Source: Helicobacter cappadocius (GTDB lineage Bacteria > Campylobacterota > Campylobacteria > Campylobacterales > Helicobacteraceae). Taken from it: 64,000 nucleotides of DNA. A program made the translations under genes and the position numbers. Numbering within the stretch: position 1 is the stretch's first letter; each line of letters opens with the position of its first letter. Under the pieces are notes generated by a model. It was not told where the DNA came from. It searched no databases and was given only the letters and a program-made list of their open reading frames with translations. This document shows positions 9,488 to 18,519 of this stretch, in pieces. The stretch lies in assembly GCF_030688855.1 (NCBI RefSeq), contig NZ_JAUYZK010000005.1, positions 62,001 through 126,000 of the forward strand, written 5' to 3'.

Positions 9488-10915
9488 ATGAGAAATTTTT
9501 TTTTATTTTGCTTACTTATTTCGTTTGTTTTTGCTCAAGATGATTTATTTTTAAATATTAATCAGCCCATTGTAGATCAACCCATATCTGAAAAAAATCT
9601 AGAAAATATTGACATCAAGAATGCTTGGGAGAAGGTCTTAAACACTCACTCAGGCATTAAGTCAGCAGAATTTGGTGCAAGTTCGGCTTCAAAGTTGAGT
9701 ACAGCAACAAAACTATCTTTTTTGCCAAGCATTGATATTAGTGCTCTTTATTTACATTTAGATAAGCCTATTGGTGTAGATGTCATCAAAGACAAAGCTG
9801 CTGTTACGCAAATTGCAGGATTATTTCCCCCCTTGAGTGGTTTGCTTCAAACCATAGCATCACCTATAGATATAAGCAAACAAGATGTGATTTTAGGGGC
9901 ACTCAATATTATTTATCCTCTTTATCTTGGTGGTGCGAGGATTTATGCAAGTAAGATTGCATCTTTGGAAGCAAAAGATGCCTTTGAGGCTTATAGGCTT
10001 AAGAAATTAGCCACTTTCGAAGATTTGATCAAAATTTATTATGGCGTTGTCTTGAATCAGGATATTGTAAAGGTGCTCAAGAGTATTGAAGAAGGTCATT
10101 ATACGCATTATCAAAATGCCCTTAAAATGCAAAATGCAGGTCAAATTGCACGGATTGAAGTTTTGAGTGCACAGGTTGCCTATGATCGGGCAAAAACCAA
10201 GACACGACAAGCGGAGGATTCACTGCAGATTGCACAATTATCTTTTGATTCTATTTTGGGTGTAAAACAACAAAAGTTCTATCCATCTTCTTCATTAAGC
10301 ATTGATATGCAAAAAAGACTACCAAATGTTGATTTTTTTGTGAATGAAACACTTTTGTCTTACCCTGCACTTAAGACGCTATCGAATAAAAGCTTAATTG
10401 CCAAGGAATATAAAAAATTACAGATTAGTAAATTTCTTCCACAAGTGGGTTTTTTTGGTTCATATATTATGAAAGAGAATAATTCCATACTTAACAATAT
10501 GATACCTAACTGGTATGTTGGAATTGGAGCGAGGTTGCCTATCATCACTCCAGGTGGCAGAATTCATAAATATGAGGCGACAAGACTTGCAGAACTTCAG
10601 GTTAATGCACTTAATACTCAAGCAATCAAAGATATGAAATTATTAGCCCAAAAAACTTATCAGGAAACAGTTTCTGCATTGCAGGAATATAAGAGTTTGG
10701 ATTCTAGCATTGAACTTGCAAAAGAAAATCTCAAACTTCAAGAAGAGGCATTTAAGCAAGGTATTGCTACAAGTTCTCAAGTTATAGATTCTAGAAATGC
10801 TCTTTCTAGCGTCTTAATTGAGCAAAAGGTTGCTAGTTATCGATATATCACGCTTTTAGCAAGTTTAATGGCTTTAAGTGGGCATTTAGAGATGTTTTAT
10901 GAATATCAAAAATAA
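9488..10915 (+). CDS. TolC-family outer-membrane efflux protein
   Basis: A 475-aa protein with an N-terminal signal peptide (FFLFCLLISFVFA) and two long helical repeats of the outer-membrane efflux protein family (for example AKTKTRQAEDSLQIAQLSFD and the C-terminal KLQEEAFKQGIATSSQVIDSRNAL). It forms the outer-membrane and periplasmic tunnel of a tripartite exporter. It leads an operon with an HlyD-type adaptor and two ABC-2 permeases, the arrangement I recall for H. pylori HP1489-HP1486. A run of nine T right after the start codon (9496-9504) could allow slippage. Confidence 0.9.
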   Translation: MRNFFLFCLLISFVFAQDDLFLNINQPIVDQPISEKNLENIDIKNAWEKVLNTHSGIKSAEFGASSASKLSTATKLSFLPSIDISALYLHLDKPIGVDVIKDKAAVTQIAGLFPPLSGLLQTIASPIDISKQDVILGALNIIYPLYLGGARIYASKIASLEAKDAFEAYRLKKLATFEDLIKIYYGVVLNQDIVKVLKSIEEGHYTHYQNALKMQNAGQIARIEVLSAQVAYDRAKTKTRQAEDSLQIAQLSFDSILGVKQQKFYPSSSLSIDMQKRLPNVDFFVNETLLSYPALKTLSNKSLIAKEYKKLQISKFLPQVGFFGSYIMKENNSILNNMIPNWYVGIGARLPIITPGGRIHKYEATRLAELQVNALNTQAIKDMKLLAQKTYQETVSALQEYKSLDSSIELAKENLKLQEEAFKQGIATSSQVIDSRNALSSVLIEQKVASYRYITLLASLMALSGHLEMFYEYQK

Positions 10916-10925
10916 GGATACAAGA

Positions 10926-11915
10926 ATGAATAAAAAAATTGAATTATTTGCGATAGGAGGTTTTATTGCAATTATTTTGATTTGGCTTTGTGTTACATTT
11001 TATAAAGCATATAGTCCCAAACCTCAAATTTTACAAGGACAAATCAGTGCAAAAGAATATAGTGTGAGCTCAAAACTTGCTGGAAGGATTGATGAGATTT
11101 TTGTTAAAAAAGGCGATAAAGTTAAAAAAGGCGATTTGATATATACTATTAAGAGCCCTGAATTAGAAGCAAAACTCACTCAAGCACAAGCAGGTTATGA
11201 GGCAGCAAAGGCATTAAGCGATGAAACCCATAAAGGAACTAGAGAAGAAACTATTATTTCCGCAAAAGATATTTGGCAGAGTGCAAAAACTATGGCTAGT
11301 TTAGCGGAAAAAACTTACAATAGAATTCAAAGCCTCTATGATAATGGCGTAGTGAGTTTGCAAAGAAGAGATGAAGCTTATACTGCTTATGAGAGTGCAA
11401 AATACAACGAAAATACTGCTTATCAACAATATAAAATTGCCTTAGATGGTGCGAGTGCAGAGATCAAAAAGGCAGCTTTTGAAAAAGAACGTGCAGCAAA
11501 AGGGCAGGTAAGCGAAGTTCAAGCTTATATTAAAGACATTCAGACTTATGCTCCAATTGATGGAGAGGTGAGTAATATTCTTTTACATAGTGGAGAACTT
11601 AGTCCTAGCGGATTTCCCGTTGCTTTGATTGTGGATATGAAACAAGCTTGGCTTAAAATTGCTGTACCTGAAAAATATCTCAAAAGATTTCAAGTGGGTC
11701 AAGATTTTCAAGCTTATATACCTGCACTTGAAAAAAAGGTGACCTTCAAAGTTGATTATGTCTCTGTTATGGGTGAATTTGCTACTTGGAAGGCAACTTC
11801 GGCAACCAAAGGCTATGATATGAAAAGTTTTGAGATTGAAGCAAAGCCTATACAAGAGGTTGAAGGTTTGCGTGTAGGCATGAGTGTGCTTGTAAAATTA
11901 GATCCAAGTAAATGA
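10926..11915 (+). CDS. HlyD-family membrane fusion protein
   Basis: Periplasmic adaptor of 329 aa that would bridge the inner-membrane permeases to the TolC-like protein. One N-terminal membrane helix (ELFAIGGFIAIILIWLCVTFY), then a biotinyl-lipoyl half (SSKLAGRIDEIFVKKGDKVKKG), a coiled-coil hairpin of about 100 residues rich in Ala, Lys and Glu, the second lipoyl half (IDGEVSNILLHSGE), and a beta-barrel end. AAGGA about 9 bases upstream fixes the start at MNKKIELF. Its stop overlaps the next gene by ATGA. Confidence 0.92.
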   Translation: MNKKIELFAIGGFIAIILIWLCVTFYKAYSPKPQILQGQISAKEYSVSSKLAGRIDEIFVKKGDKVKKGDLIYTIKSPELEAKLTQAQAGYEAAKALSDETHKGTREETIISAKDIWQSAKTMASLAEKTYNRIQSLYDNGVVSLQRRDEAYTAYESAKYNENTAYQQYKIALDGASAEIKKAAFEKERAAKGQVSEVQAYIKDIQTYAPIDGEVSNILLHSGELSPSGFPVALIVDMKQAWLKIAVPEKYLKRFQVGQDFQAYIPALEKKVTFKVDYVSVMGEFATWKATSATKGYDMKSFEIEAKPIQEVEGLRVGMSVLVKLDPSK

Positions 11916-12997
11916 TTGATTACAAAAAAGCACTTGTGTATTTTGCTAGAAACAAAATGTTGTGTGCTATTTATTTTATTTTGCCTATACCTATAGCACT
12001 GCTTATTTATAGTATATTTTATATTCGATTGCCTACAGAACTTCCTATTGGAGTGATTGATGGTGACAAAAGTGGGATTTCAAGAGAAGTTGAATTCAAT
12101 CTTGATTCAACTTCAACTCTGAGAGTTGTTAAAAAATACAATTCTATTCTTGAAGCTAAGGCTGATCTAAATGAAGGGAATATTTATGGACTTGTAATTA
12201 TTCCCAATGGACTAGAAAAGAATATCAAGTTGGGCATAGAAACCAAGATAGGATTTTACTATAATGCACAGTTTGTATTGATTGGAAAAGCTCTTGATAG
12301 TTCTTTTTTGAAGGTAATTGCGACCATGAATGCAAAAAATGATACCATTAGGAAACTTATCAAGAGTTCTAATTTTGAAATAGCCTTTTCAGGAGCAATG
12401 CCCGTTGTTTCTACAATTGGAGCACTGTATAATCCTAGCAATGATTATGCACAGTTTTTGATAACTTTAATTTTGCCATGTGCTTGGCAGATATTGATCG
12501 CATTGGGAATGTTAAATGCCATAGGAAAAATTTCTGGTGCAAAAAAATACTTATTAGCATTTGGAATGAATGTGGTTGTCTCTAGTTTTTGGGGGATGGC
12601 TATGATGGTTTTTTTTCAAACCATAGGATACCCCATGAATGGAAGTTATAATGTTTTATTCTTGGGTATTTTAGCGATGAGTTGTGCAATTAGCGGTATT
12701 GTAATGTTTGTTCAAGCATTTTTGCACAATATGGCAAAAAGCGTGGGTGTTATTGCTGCTTATACTGCACCTGGATTGGCGTTTGCTGGAATCACTTATC
12801 CGCAAAACGCAATGGATGGATTTGCGCTTTTTTGGAGTCATATTTTACCTATTTCTTATTTTATGGAGCTTTACTTACAACAAGCAAATTACGGCTTAGA
12901 TTCAATGGATTCTCTTAAAGTTATAGCTAAAATGTTGCCATTTTTTGTCTTTTTTCCATTAGGGGTATTGATAGAACACTTGAGGGGACAGAAGTGA
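11912..12997 (+). CDS. ABC-2 type permease (first of a pair)
   Basis: Inner-membrane permease of 361 aa with the ABC-2/YhgE topology: one N-terminal helix, a large extracytoplasmic domain (about residues 35-165), then five to six C-terminal helices. It resembles E. coli YhhJ/YbhS-type permeases. It overlaps the adaptor and the second permease by four bases on each side, so all are translated as one unit. No ATP-binding gene or domain is present in the operon; a fused ATPase as in RbbA is absent. Confidence 0.87.
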   Translation: MIDYKKALVYFARNKMLCAIYFILPIPIALLIYSIFYIRLPTELPIGVIDGDKSGISREVEFNLDSTSTLRVVKKYNSILEAKADLNEGNIYGLVIIPNGLEKNIKLGIETKIGFYYNAQFVLIGKALDSSFLKVIATMNAKNDTIRKLIKSSNFEIAFSGAMPVVSTIGALYNPSNDYAQFLITLILPCAWQILIALGMLNAIGKISGAKKYLLAFGMNVVVSSFWGMAMMVFFQTIGYPMNGSYNVLFLGILAMSCAISGIVMFVQAFLHNMAKSVGVIAAYTAPGLAFAGITYPQNAMDGFALFWSHILPISYFMELYLQQANYGLDSMDSLKVIAKMLPFFVFFPLGVLIEHLRGQK

Positions 12998-14151
12998 GTT
13001 TTACACGCGTTGTTTTTGAAGAATTTCGTGCTATTTTTACCAATATTCCTGTTATTTTTGTGGTTATTGTGGGTTCGTTTCTTTATGCATTTTTGTATCC
13101 CGCACCTTATAAGAATAACATAGTTCAATCTCAAAAAATCGTTGTTGTAGATAATGACAATACAACCTTGTCTAAAAAATTGATTTTTTTAGTTCAAGCT
13201 AGTGCTGAGGTTGATGTTGATAAAGTTACTTCTTCAATGAAAAAAGCTCAAGAACTTTTAAATCAGGGAAAAGTTTATGGAATTTTACAAATTCCTAATG
13301 GTTTTGAAGCAAGTGTTTATAGACATATTCCTGTTGAGGTTTTTTATTTGGCAAATGCTTCTTATTTCTTGATCTATGGAGCCGTTATAGATGGCATACA
13401 TAGAGCGGTTGAAGAGTTTTCTGCTAATATAAAACTTAGACGTTTATTGTTTGAGGGAAAATCTCAAAACGAAGATATAGATCTTATTGTACGTGACTCT
13501 ATTCCGCTATACAATCCCACTGTAGGATACATAAATTATGCACTAGCGGCGATTCTTGTGTTTATCTTACATCAGACATTAATAGCTGGTGCTGGGATTT
13601 TGGGAGCTACACAAAATGAACAAAATCTCAAAGGCATTAAGGGTTATTGGAATGAAATAGGAGGATTAAAGTTGGTTTTAGCTAGAATGTTTGCCTTTTT
13701 TTGTATTTATGTGGTTTTATTTTTGTTATATTTTGGATTTTTATTTCAATTGTATGGAGTGAATATCGGTGCAGATATTGTTTCTTTTTGGTGTTTTTCT
13801 GCGATATTTATTTTGTGTTGTGCAAGTTTTGGAACACTTTTGGGGCTTTTGATAAATCATCCAGCTTTGCCAACTCAGATCGTACTTATTTCTTCCTTGC
13901 CTTTGATTTTTATGATGGGATTTATTTGGCCATTAGAGCTTTTGCCAAAACCTATTGTGTGGGCAATCCATTTTATTCCTGCATTTGAGGGTGTTAATGG
14001 CTTTATTCGCATCAATCAAATGGGGGCAGATTTGCATCTTGTGATGAATGATTTTTTCTGGCTTTTGGGGCTTTGCATTGGTTGTGTGATGATATGTGTT
14101 TTGGTGATAAGACAAAAAATGGGGAATGTGAATGATTCAGAGAAAAGATGA
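12994..14151 (+). CDS. ABC-2 type permease (second of a pair)
   Basis: A 385-aa permease with the same layout as the gene before it: an N-terminal helix, an extracytoplasmic domain (about 35-180) and C-terminal helices ending near residue 375. The two probably form a heterodimer. Start GTG overlaps the previous stop (GTGA). It overlaps azlC by 20 bases, so the branched-chain amino acid exporter genes may be co-expressed. Confidence 0.87.
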   Translation: MSFTRVVFEEFRAIFTNIPVIFVVIVGSFLYAFLYPAPYKNNIVQSQKIVVVDNDNTTLSKKLIFLVQASAEVDVDKVTSSMKKAQELLNQGKVYGILQIPNGFEASVYRHIPVEVFYLANASYFLIYGAVIDGIHRAVEEFSANIKLRRLLFEGKSQNEDIDLIVRDSIPLYNPTVGYINYALAAILVFILHQTLIAGAGILGATQNEQNLKGIKGYWNEIGGLKLVLARMFAFFCIYVVLFLLYFGFLFQLYGVNIGADIVSFWCFSAIFILCCASFGTLLGLLINHPALPTQIVLISSLPLIFMMGFIWPLELLPKPIVWAIHFIPAFEGVNGFIRINQMGADLHLVMNDFFWLLGLCIGCVMICVLVIRQKMGNVNDSEKR

Positions 14152-14827
14152 GATTTTTATAGCATTAAAGGATGCTTTTCCTCACACTATTCCTATTATG
14201 ATGGGATATTTATTGATGGGGTTTGCGTTTGGAGTGCTTTTAGATAAGAGCGGATATGATTTTGTTTGGGCATTTTTTATGTCTGTATTCATCTATGCAG
14301 GAGCAATGCAATTTGTAGCTATAGGCTTATTGGCAAGTGGAATAGGAATTTGGAGTGTTGTTGTCTTATCTGCTATGGTTAATGCTAGACAGATATTTTA
14401 TAGTATCAGTATGCTTGATAGGTTTTCAAAAATGGGCAAAAAACTTCCCTATATGATACATTCACTCACTGATGAAACTTTTGCTCTTTTTAATGTCAAA
14501 AAACCACAAGAAGGAACAAATGAAACCTATTTTATGTTTTTTATTGCTTTGCTCAATCATATTTATTGGATTATTGGGAGTTTGGCTGGGTCGCTAATTG
14601 GATCAAAGTTTAGTTTTGATTCTAGGGGTGTTGATTTTGTGATGACAGCGATCTTTATGGTGATCTTTATGGAGCAATGGAAACATAGTTCAAACCACAC
14701 TCCTGCTATTGTAGGTATTTTCACTAGTGTGATTTGCTTGTTGTTGTGGGGAGGAAGCTTTTTGTTACCTTCACTTGTTTTGATGACTTTTATTTTAATG
14801 TTATTGAGAAAAAAATTGGAGTGCTAA
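14132..14827 (+). CDS. azlC: Branched-chain amino acid exporter large subunit, AzlC family
   Basis: A 231-aa membrane protein with the AzlC core: HTIPIMMGYLLMGFAFGVLL, IYAGAMQFVAIGLL and SAMVNARQIFYSISML. Family members export branched-chain amino acids with the small partner AzlD, which follows with a TAATG overlap. The start codon lies inside the end of the upstream permease gene. The substrate is inferred from the family only. Confidence 0.92.
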   Translation: MIQRKDEIFIALKDAFPHTIPIMMGYLLMGFAFGVLLDKSGYDFVWAFFMSVFIYAGAMQFVAIGLLASGIGIWSVVVLSAMVNARQIFYSISMLDRFSKMGKKLPYMIHSLTDETFALFNVKKPQEGTNETYFMFFIALLNHIYWIIGSLAGSLIGSKFSFDSRGVDFVMTAIFMVIFMEQWKHSSNHTPAIVGIFTSVICLLLWGGSFLLPSLVLMTFILMLLRKKLEC

Positions 14828-15168
14828 TGTTTGATTCGATAGTGGTTGTTTTGGTGATTGTTGTGGTTACATTTCTTAGTCGTGCTTTGCCTTTTATGAT
14901 ATTTAATTCTAAGCGAAATGCCCCTAATTTTTTGTGTTATCTTGGTAAAGTCTTGCCTAATGCGATTGTTGGAATGTTGATTGTGTATTGTTTAAAGGAT
15001 ATAGACATAAACATTTCTCCTTTTGGAAGTAATGAAATTCTTGCACTTTTATGTGTAGTTGTATTGCAAATTGTATTGAAAATATCTGTAGTTAGCATTA
15101 TTGCAGGAACGATTTTGTATATGTATTTGATTCAAAGTAATATTTTGAATAGTTTTTTTAATTTTTAA
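14827..15168 (+). CDS. azlD: Branched-chain amino acid exporter small subunit, AzlD family
   Basis: A 113-aa membrane protein with about four helices and the AzlD-type TFLSRALPFMIF motif near the N-terminus and YLGKVLPNAIVGMLIVYCL after it. The ATG overlaps the azlC stop (TAATG), which argues for this start and against a longer frame that runs back into azlC. Its end overlaps convergent acpS by 11 bases. Confidence 0.9.
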   Translation: MFDSIVVVLVIVVVTFLSRALPFMIFNSKRNAPNFLCYLGKVLPNAIVGMLIVYCLKDIDINISPFGSNEILALLCVVVLQIVLKISVVSIIAGTILYMYLIQSNILNSFFNF

Positions 15169-15526
15169 ATTTTGCCATCACTGCTGCAATTGCAAATCCT
15201 CCATCATGGCTAATACTTACGGAGATTGCATCTATATTAAAGAATTTCATTTTTTTTTCGCTTAGAATTATGAGAGGAGCATTTTTTTTACTTTTAGATA
15301 ATTTGATATCAAAAAATCTCAAATCTTCGCAAATTCCAACTCCCAAGGCTTTTGAACAAGCTTCTTTTGCTGCCCAAAATCCAGCTATGGTGGAAACTTT
15401 ATACCCTGATGAATTGTTTACCAGAAGAATTTCTTCTTGATTGAGGAATTTATTCAAAAAATCCTCCCCATATCTTTTGAGATTTTTTTCAATACGAGAA
15501 ATAGCTACAATATCAATTCCAATCAT
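15158..15526 (-). CDS. acpS: Holo-[acyl-carrier-protein] synthase
   Basis: Transfers 4'-phosphopantetheine from CoA to acyl carrier protein. The 122-aa protein has the family's magnesium-site residues in IGIDIVAISRIEK and WAAKEACSKALG, and the C-terminal VSISHDGGFAIAAV. The ATG overlaps the fliL stop (ATGA). The acpS-fliL-rsmD order is one I recall from H. pylori. Confidence 0.96.
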   Translation of the reverse strand: MIGIDIVAISRIEKNLKRYGEDFLNKFLNQEEILLVNNSSGYKVSTIAGFWAAKEACSKALGVGICEDLRFFDIKLSKSKKNAPLIILSEKKMKFFNIDAISVSISHDGGFAIAAVMAKFKN

Positions 15527-16062
15527 TGAATCACAAACTCAGTGAAAAAAACATTTTTAATATAGCCATCAATTAAAAAACTATTGATTCTATTAACAAT
15601 CTCATCTTTTAAGCGATCTTTACCTTTTGTTGTAGCTATTTCTTCGATAGATTTTGAAGATAGGATTTCTATAATGCTATCTTGGATGATAGTGGATTTT
15701 GCCTCAACTTCTTTTTGTAGTTTTTCATTGCTAAGTTCCAAACTGATTGAAGTCTTAAGATAACGACGACCACTTTGAGTTACTAAATTGACAATAAAAG
15801 GCTCTGGCATTTGATACAATGGTCCAATATTGAGATAATTAGAAGTTCTAGCTTCTCCATTAGGCTTTTTTTGCAACTGAGCACTTGCTGTGGCTTCAGA
15901 GTCTTTTGCCTCATCATCACTTTTATTGCCACCTAAGAGCAATACTCCTGCAACAATACCAATTATTAGCAAAAATACAATTACCCCAATAATAACAAAA
16001 ATCAAAGTTTTATTTTGTTTTGGAGCCTGTTGTTCTTCGGTTACTTCTTTTTCTTCAGCCAT
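15523..16062 (-). CDS. fliL: Flagellar basal-body associated protein FliL
   Basis: Inner-membrane protein of 179 aa that sits around the flagellar stator. A charged, Glu-rich N-terminus is followed by one helix (TLIFVIIGVIVFLLIIGIVAGV), a low-complexity linker, and the periplasmic FliL domain with the stretch FIVNLVTQSGRRYLKTSISLE and the C-terminal GYIKNVFFTEFVIQ. It overlaps rsmD and acpS at its two ends. Confidence 0.94.
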   Translation of the reverse strand: MAEEKEVTEEQQAPKQNKTLIFVIIGVIVFLLIIGIVAGVLLLGGNKSDDEAKDSEATASAQLQKKPNGEARTSNYLNIGPLYQMPEPFIVNLVTQSGRRYLKTSISLELSNEKLQKEVEAKSTIIQDSIIEILSSKSIEEIATTKGKDRLKDEIVNRINSFLIDGYIKNVFFTEFVIQ

Positions 16063-16675
16063 TGGTTTCCTTTGTATTATTAAAATTGGATTCGATATAG
16101 TATGTTAATGAGCTTTTACCGAATTTTTTTTGTTTTATTATACTAAAATGTTTGATATTTTTAGGAGGTTTATATTCACTCATATGTTCAAAAACCACCA
16201 AAAATATACTTGGATTTAGAATTTCTTCTAATAATCTAGTACATTTGGAATATACATCGGCATAATTCTCTCTTATATTAAATGGTGGATCAAAATAAAT
16301 GATTTTTTTTGTCGTGTTTTTATTGATATGTTGATGTAAAATCTCAAATGTATCCCCGTAAAATCCGTTAGCAAGAATATTTGGATCTCTTTTTTTTAAA
16401 AGCAATATATTTGAACTCAAAATATCGAAAGAACTTTTATTGTTTTCAAAAAACCAAGCCTCTTTTGCTCCACGACTCAAGGCCTCTAATCCTATAGAAC
16501 CTGTTCCAGCAAATGCCTCAATAAAGCAGCTTTCTATCACATCTGAAGAAATAGTATTAAATAGTGATTCTTTCAAAATAGATTTACTTGATCTTGTGAG
16601 GTTTGTTGTAGGCATTTTAAGATTTACGCCTTTAAATTTACCCCCAATAATCTTGATCGTAGATTTATTGTCCAT
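16055..16675 (-). CDS. rsmD: 16S rRNA (guanine966-N2)-methyltransferase RsmD
   Basis: SAM-dependent methyltransferase of 206 aa. It has the SAM loop AFAGTGSIGLEALSRGA and the catalytic DPPF motif in IIYFDPPFNI, with the N-terminal IIGGKFKGVNLKMP typical of RsmD. The start is placed at MDNKSTIK, where ATG overlaps the last codons of the upstream gene by 11 bases; the longer open frame begins well inside that gene. Its end overlaps fliL by 8 bases. Confidence 0.92.
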   Translation of the reverse strand: MDNKSTIKIIGGKFKGVNLKMPTTNLTRSSKSILKESLFNTISSDVIESCFIEAFAGTGSIGLEALSRGAKEAWFFENNKSSFDILSSNILLLKKRDPNILANGFYGDTFEILHQHINKNTTKKIIYFDPPFNIRENYADVYSKCTRLLEEILNPSIFLVVFEHMSEYKPPKNIKHFSIIKQKKFGKSSLTYYIESNFNNTKETNG

Positions 16676-17036
16676 TATTTTTGAGTGTTTGATAAATTTT
16701 ACTTGAAAATTCTTCCAATATAGAATCAATCTGTAGCTTTAATTCGGGATTTTTTATATTCAAAAAATTTTCAGGAATTGTATTGGCAATGATTTTAGTA
16801 GATTTAACCTTATGATGGTAGAAATTTTGCAGATCTTTGGATAAGCTCACTTGTGTGAAAGGTTTCTTTATATCTGATTGGGATGTAGATCCAATAATAC
16901 AGAGTGGTTTGGATATTTGCAGTGGAGTATCAGAGATAACAAATTCACAATCATTAAATGTTGTCAGTATATCTTTTAGATAGTAAGATAAAGCATCTTG
17001 AAGAAGCATTGATTCACACATAATTGAGACTTTCAC
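16665..17036 (-). CDS. Conserved hypothetical protein upstream of rsmD
   Basis: A 123-aa soluble protein that I do not recognise. It starts with GTG (KVSIMCESMLLQDALSYYL), has no signal peptide or membrane helix, and is overlapped by the rsmD start. The position matches an unknown gene I recall at the same place in H. pylori (near HP0811). The conserved place and overlaps argue it is real. No function can be given. Confidence 0.75.
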   Translation of the reverse strand: MKVSIMCESMLLQDALSYYLKDILTTFNDCEFVISDTPLQISKPLCIIGSTSQSDIKKPFTQVSLSKDLQNFYHHKVKSTKIIANTIPENFLNIKNPELKLQIDSILEEFSSKIYQTLKNNGQ

Positions 17037-17110
17037 TTAAACTCCATCTATGTTTATTTTTTTTGATTATATAATTTTCTCTCTTAGCTATCCATATATT
17101 AAGATGATTT

Positions 17111-18448
17111 TTAGGCTTCTTTTGGTTCTAAGGTTTGTTCTTTAAAGATTTTTCTAACTTTTAGTCTTTTGATTCTCGCACCATCCATGCTGGAAATTTC
17201 AAATTCACAATTTTTATCGCTCACACAATCTCCAACAATAGGAAGTCTTCCTAGCATCCCAAAGACATAACCACCGATGGTTACTTGATCACACTCATCA
17301 TCAAACTCCACATCCATAATCTCTTCTACGCTCTCTAAATCCATCATTCCATCAAATTCATAGGTATTTTCATCAATTTGATGCATATCCTCTGTTTTTA
17401 GATCGTGTTCATCGGAGATATCCCCCATAATTTCTTCAATAATATCTTCCATCGTTAGAAGTCCCGCGGTTCCACCATATTCGTCAATAACCAGAGCGGT
17501 ATGGATTTGTTCTTTATTCATTTTGATAAGTATTTGCGAAACTGAAGCACTTTCAGGAACGATAATTATTTCTCTAACCAGACTTTTAAGCTCTCTGTTG
17601 TCTGCTTCAAATACTGAATTTGTAAGTAAATCTCTAATGTGTATCATTCCTATCACATTGTCTTTGCTACCTTCGCAATATGGATATCTAGTATGGCGGC
17701 TATCCATTACAATTTGTATATTTTCCTCATAGGTTTTTTCTGCATTTAAACAAATCATATCTTTTCTAGGCGTCATAATTTCTTTAGCTATGGTATCGGA
17801 AAAATCAACCGCATTTTTAATAATTTCACCTTCGATTGAATCAATAAAGCCACCTTTTAAACTTTCTCCGACAATAATTTTTAATTCTTCTTCAGAGTGA
17901 ATATTGTCTTGTTCTTTAGCTGGTTGTATCCCCAGTCTCTTGAGAAAAAAAGCAGCTAGAATATCAAATAGTCTTATCACAGGATAAAATACAATCCAAA
18001 ATGAATATAAAGGTCTTGCAACAAATAATGCAGCACTTTCAGATCTAGCAATAGCTATGGATTTTGGGACGATTTCACCCAATACAACATGTAAAAGTGT
18101 TATAAAAGTAAAGGCTACAATAAAGCTAATGGTATGAGTAATCACTGAAGAAGCATCAAAAATTTTTTCAAGTGGTATGCTCAATAATTTTGCTACAGCA
18201 GGTTCTCCTATCCAGCCAAGTGCCAAAGAGGAGAGGGTGATTCCAAGTTGTGTTGCACTTAAATAAGTATCTAGTTGATTGGAGATTTTCAAGGCTAATT
18301 TTGCATTTAATTTATCGGATTTACAAAGCTCTTCAAGTCGAGATTTTCTGATCTTTACAATAGCAAATTCAGAAAGGACAAAAAAGGCATTTAAAAGAAC
18401 TAAAAATATCGCGAAAATAAACATTAAAACCGACTGATACGGGTCCAA
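17111..18448 (-). CDS. CNNM/CorC-type membrane protein (hemolysin family, DUF21-CBS-CorC_HlyC)
   Basis: A 445-aa protein in three parts: a DUF21/CNNM membrane domain (about residues 1-190, with QLGITLSSLALGWIGEP and HVVLGEIVPKSIA), a pair of CBS domains (about 210-335, with VIDEYGGTAGLLTMEDIIEEIMG) and a CorC_HlyC domain at the end. The family is linked to magnesium or cobalt efflux; the hemolysin name is historical. The start is a TTG with GGAG 6 bases upstream. It is a single gene between the rsmD cluster and pit. Confidence 0.92.
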   Translation of the reverse strand: MDPYQSVLMFIFAIFLVLLNAFFVLSEFAIVKIRKSRLEELCKSDKLNAKLALKISNQLDTYLSATQLGITLSSLALGWIGEPAVAKLLSIPLEKIFDASSVITHTISFIVAFTFITLLHVVLGEIVPKSIAIARSESAALFVARPLYSFWIVFYPVIRLFDILAAFFLKRLGIQPAKEQDNIHSEEELKIIVGESLKGGFIDSIEGEIIKNAVDFSDTIAKEIMTPRKDMICLNAEKTYEENIQIVMDSRHTRYPYCEGSKDNVIGMIHIRDLLTNSVFEADNRELKSLVREIIIVPESASVSQILIKMNKEQIHTALVIDEYGGTAGLLTMEDIIEEIMGDISDEHDLKTEDMHQIDENTYEFDGMMDLESVEEIMDVEFDDECDQVTIGGYVFGMLGRLPIVGDCVSDKNCEFEISSMDGARIKRLKVRKIFKEQTLEPKEA

Positions 18449-18519
18449 GTAATACTCCTTGATTTTAGGACAATTCCTATGTTATTGAAATATTTTATCA
18501 TAAAAATGTGTTTGAATTA

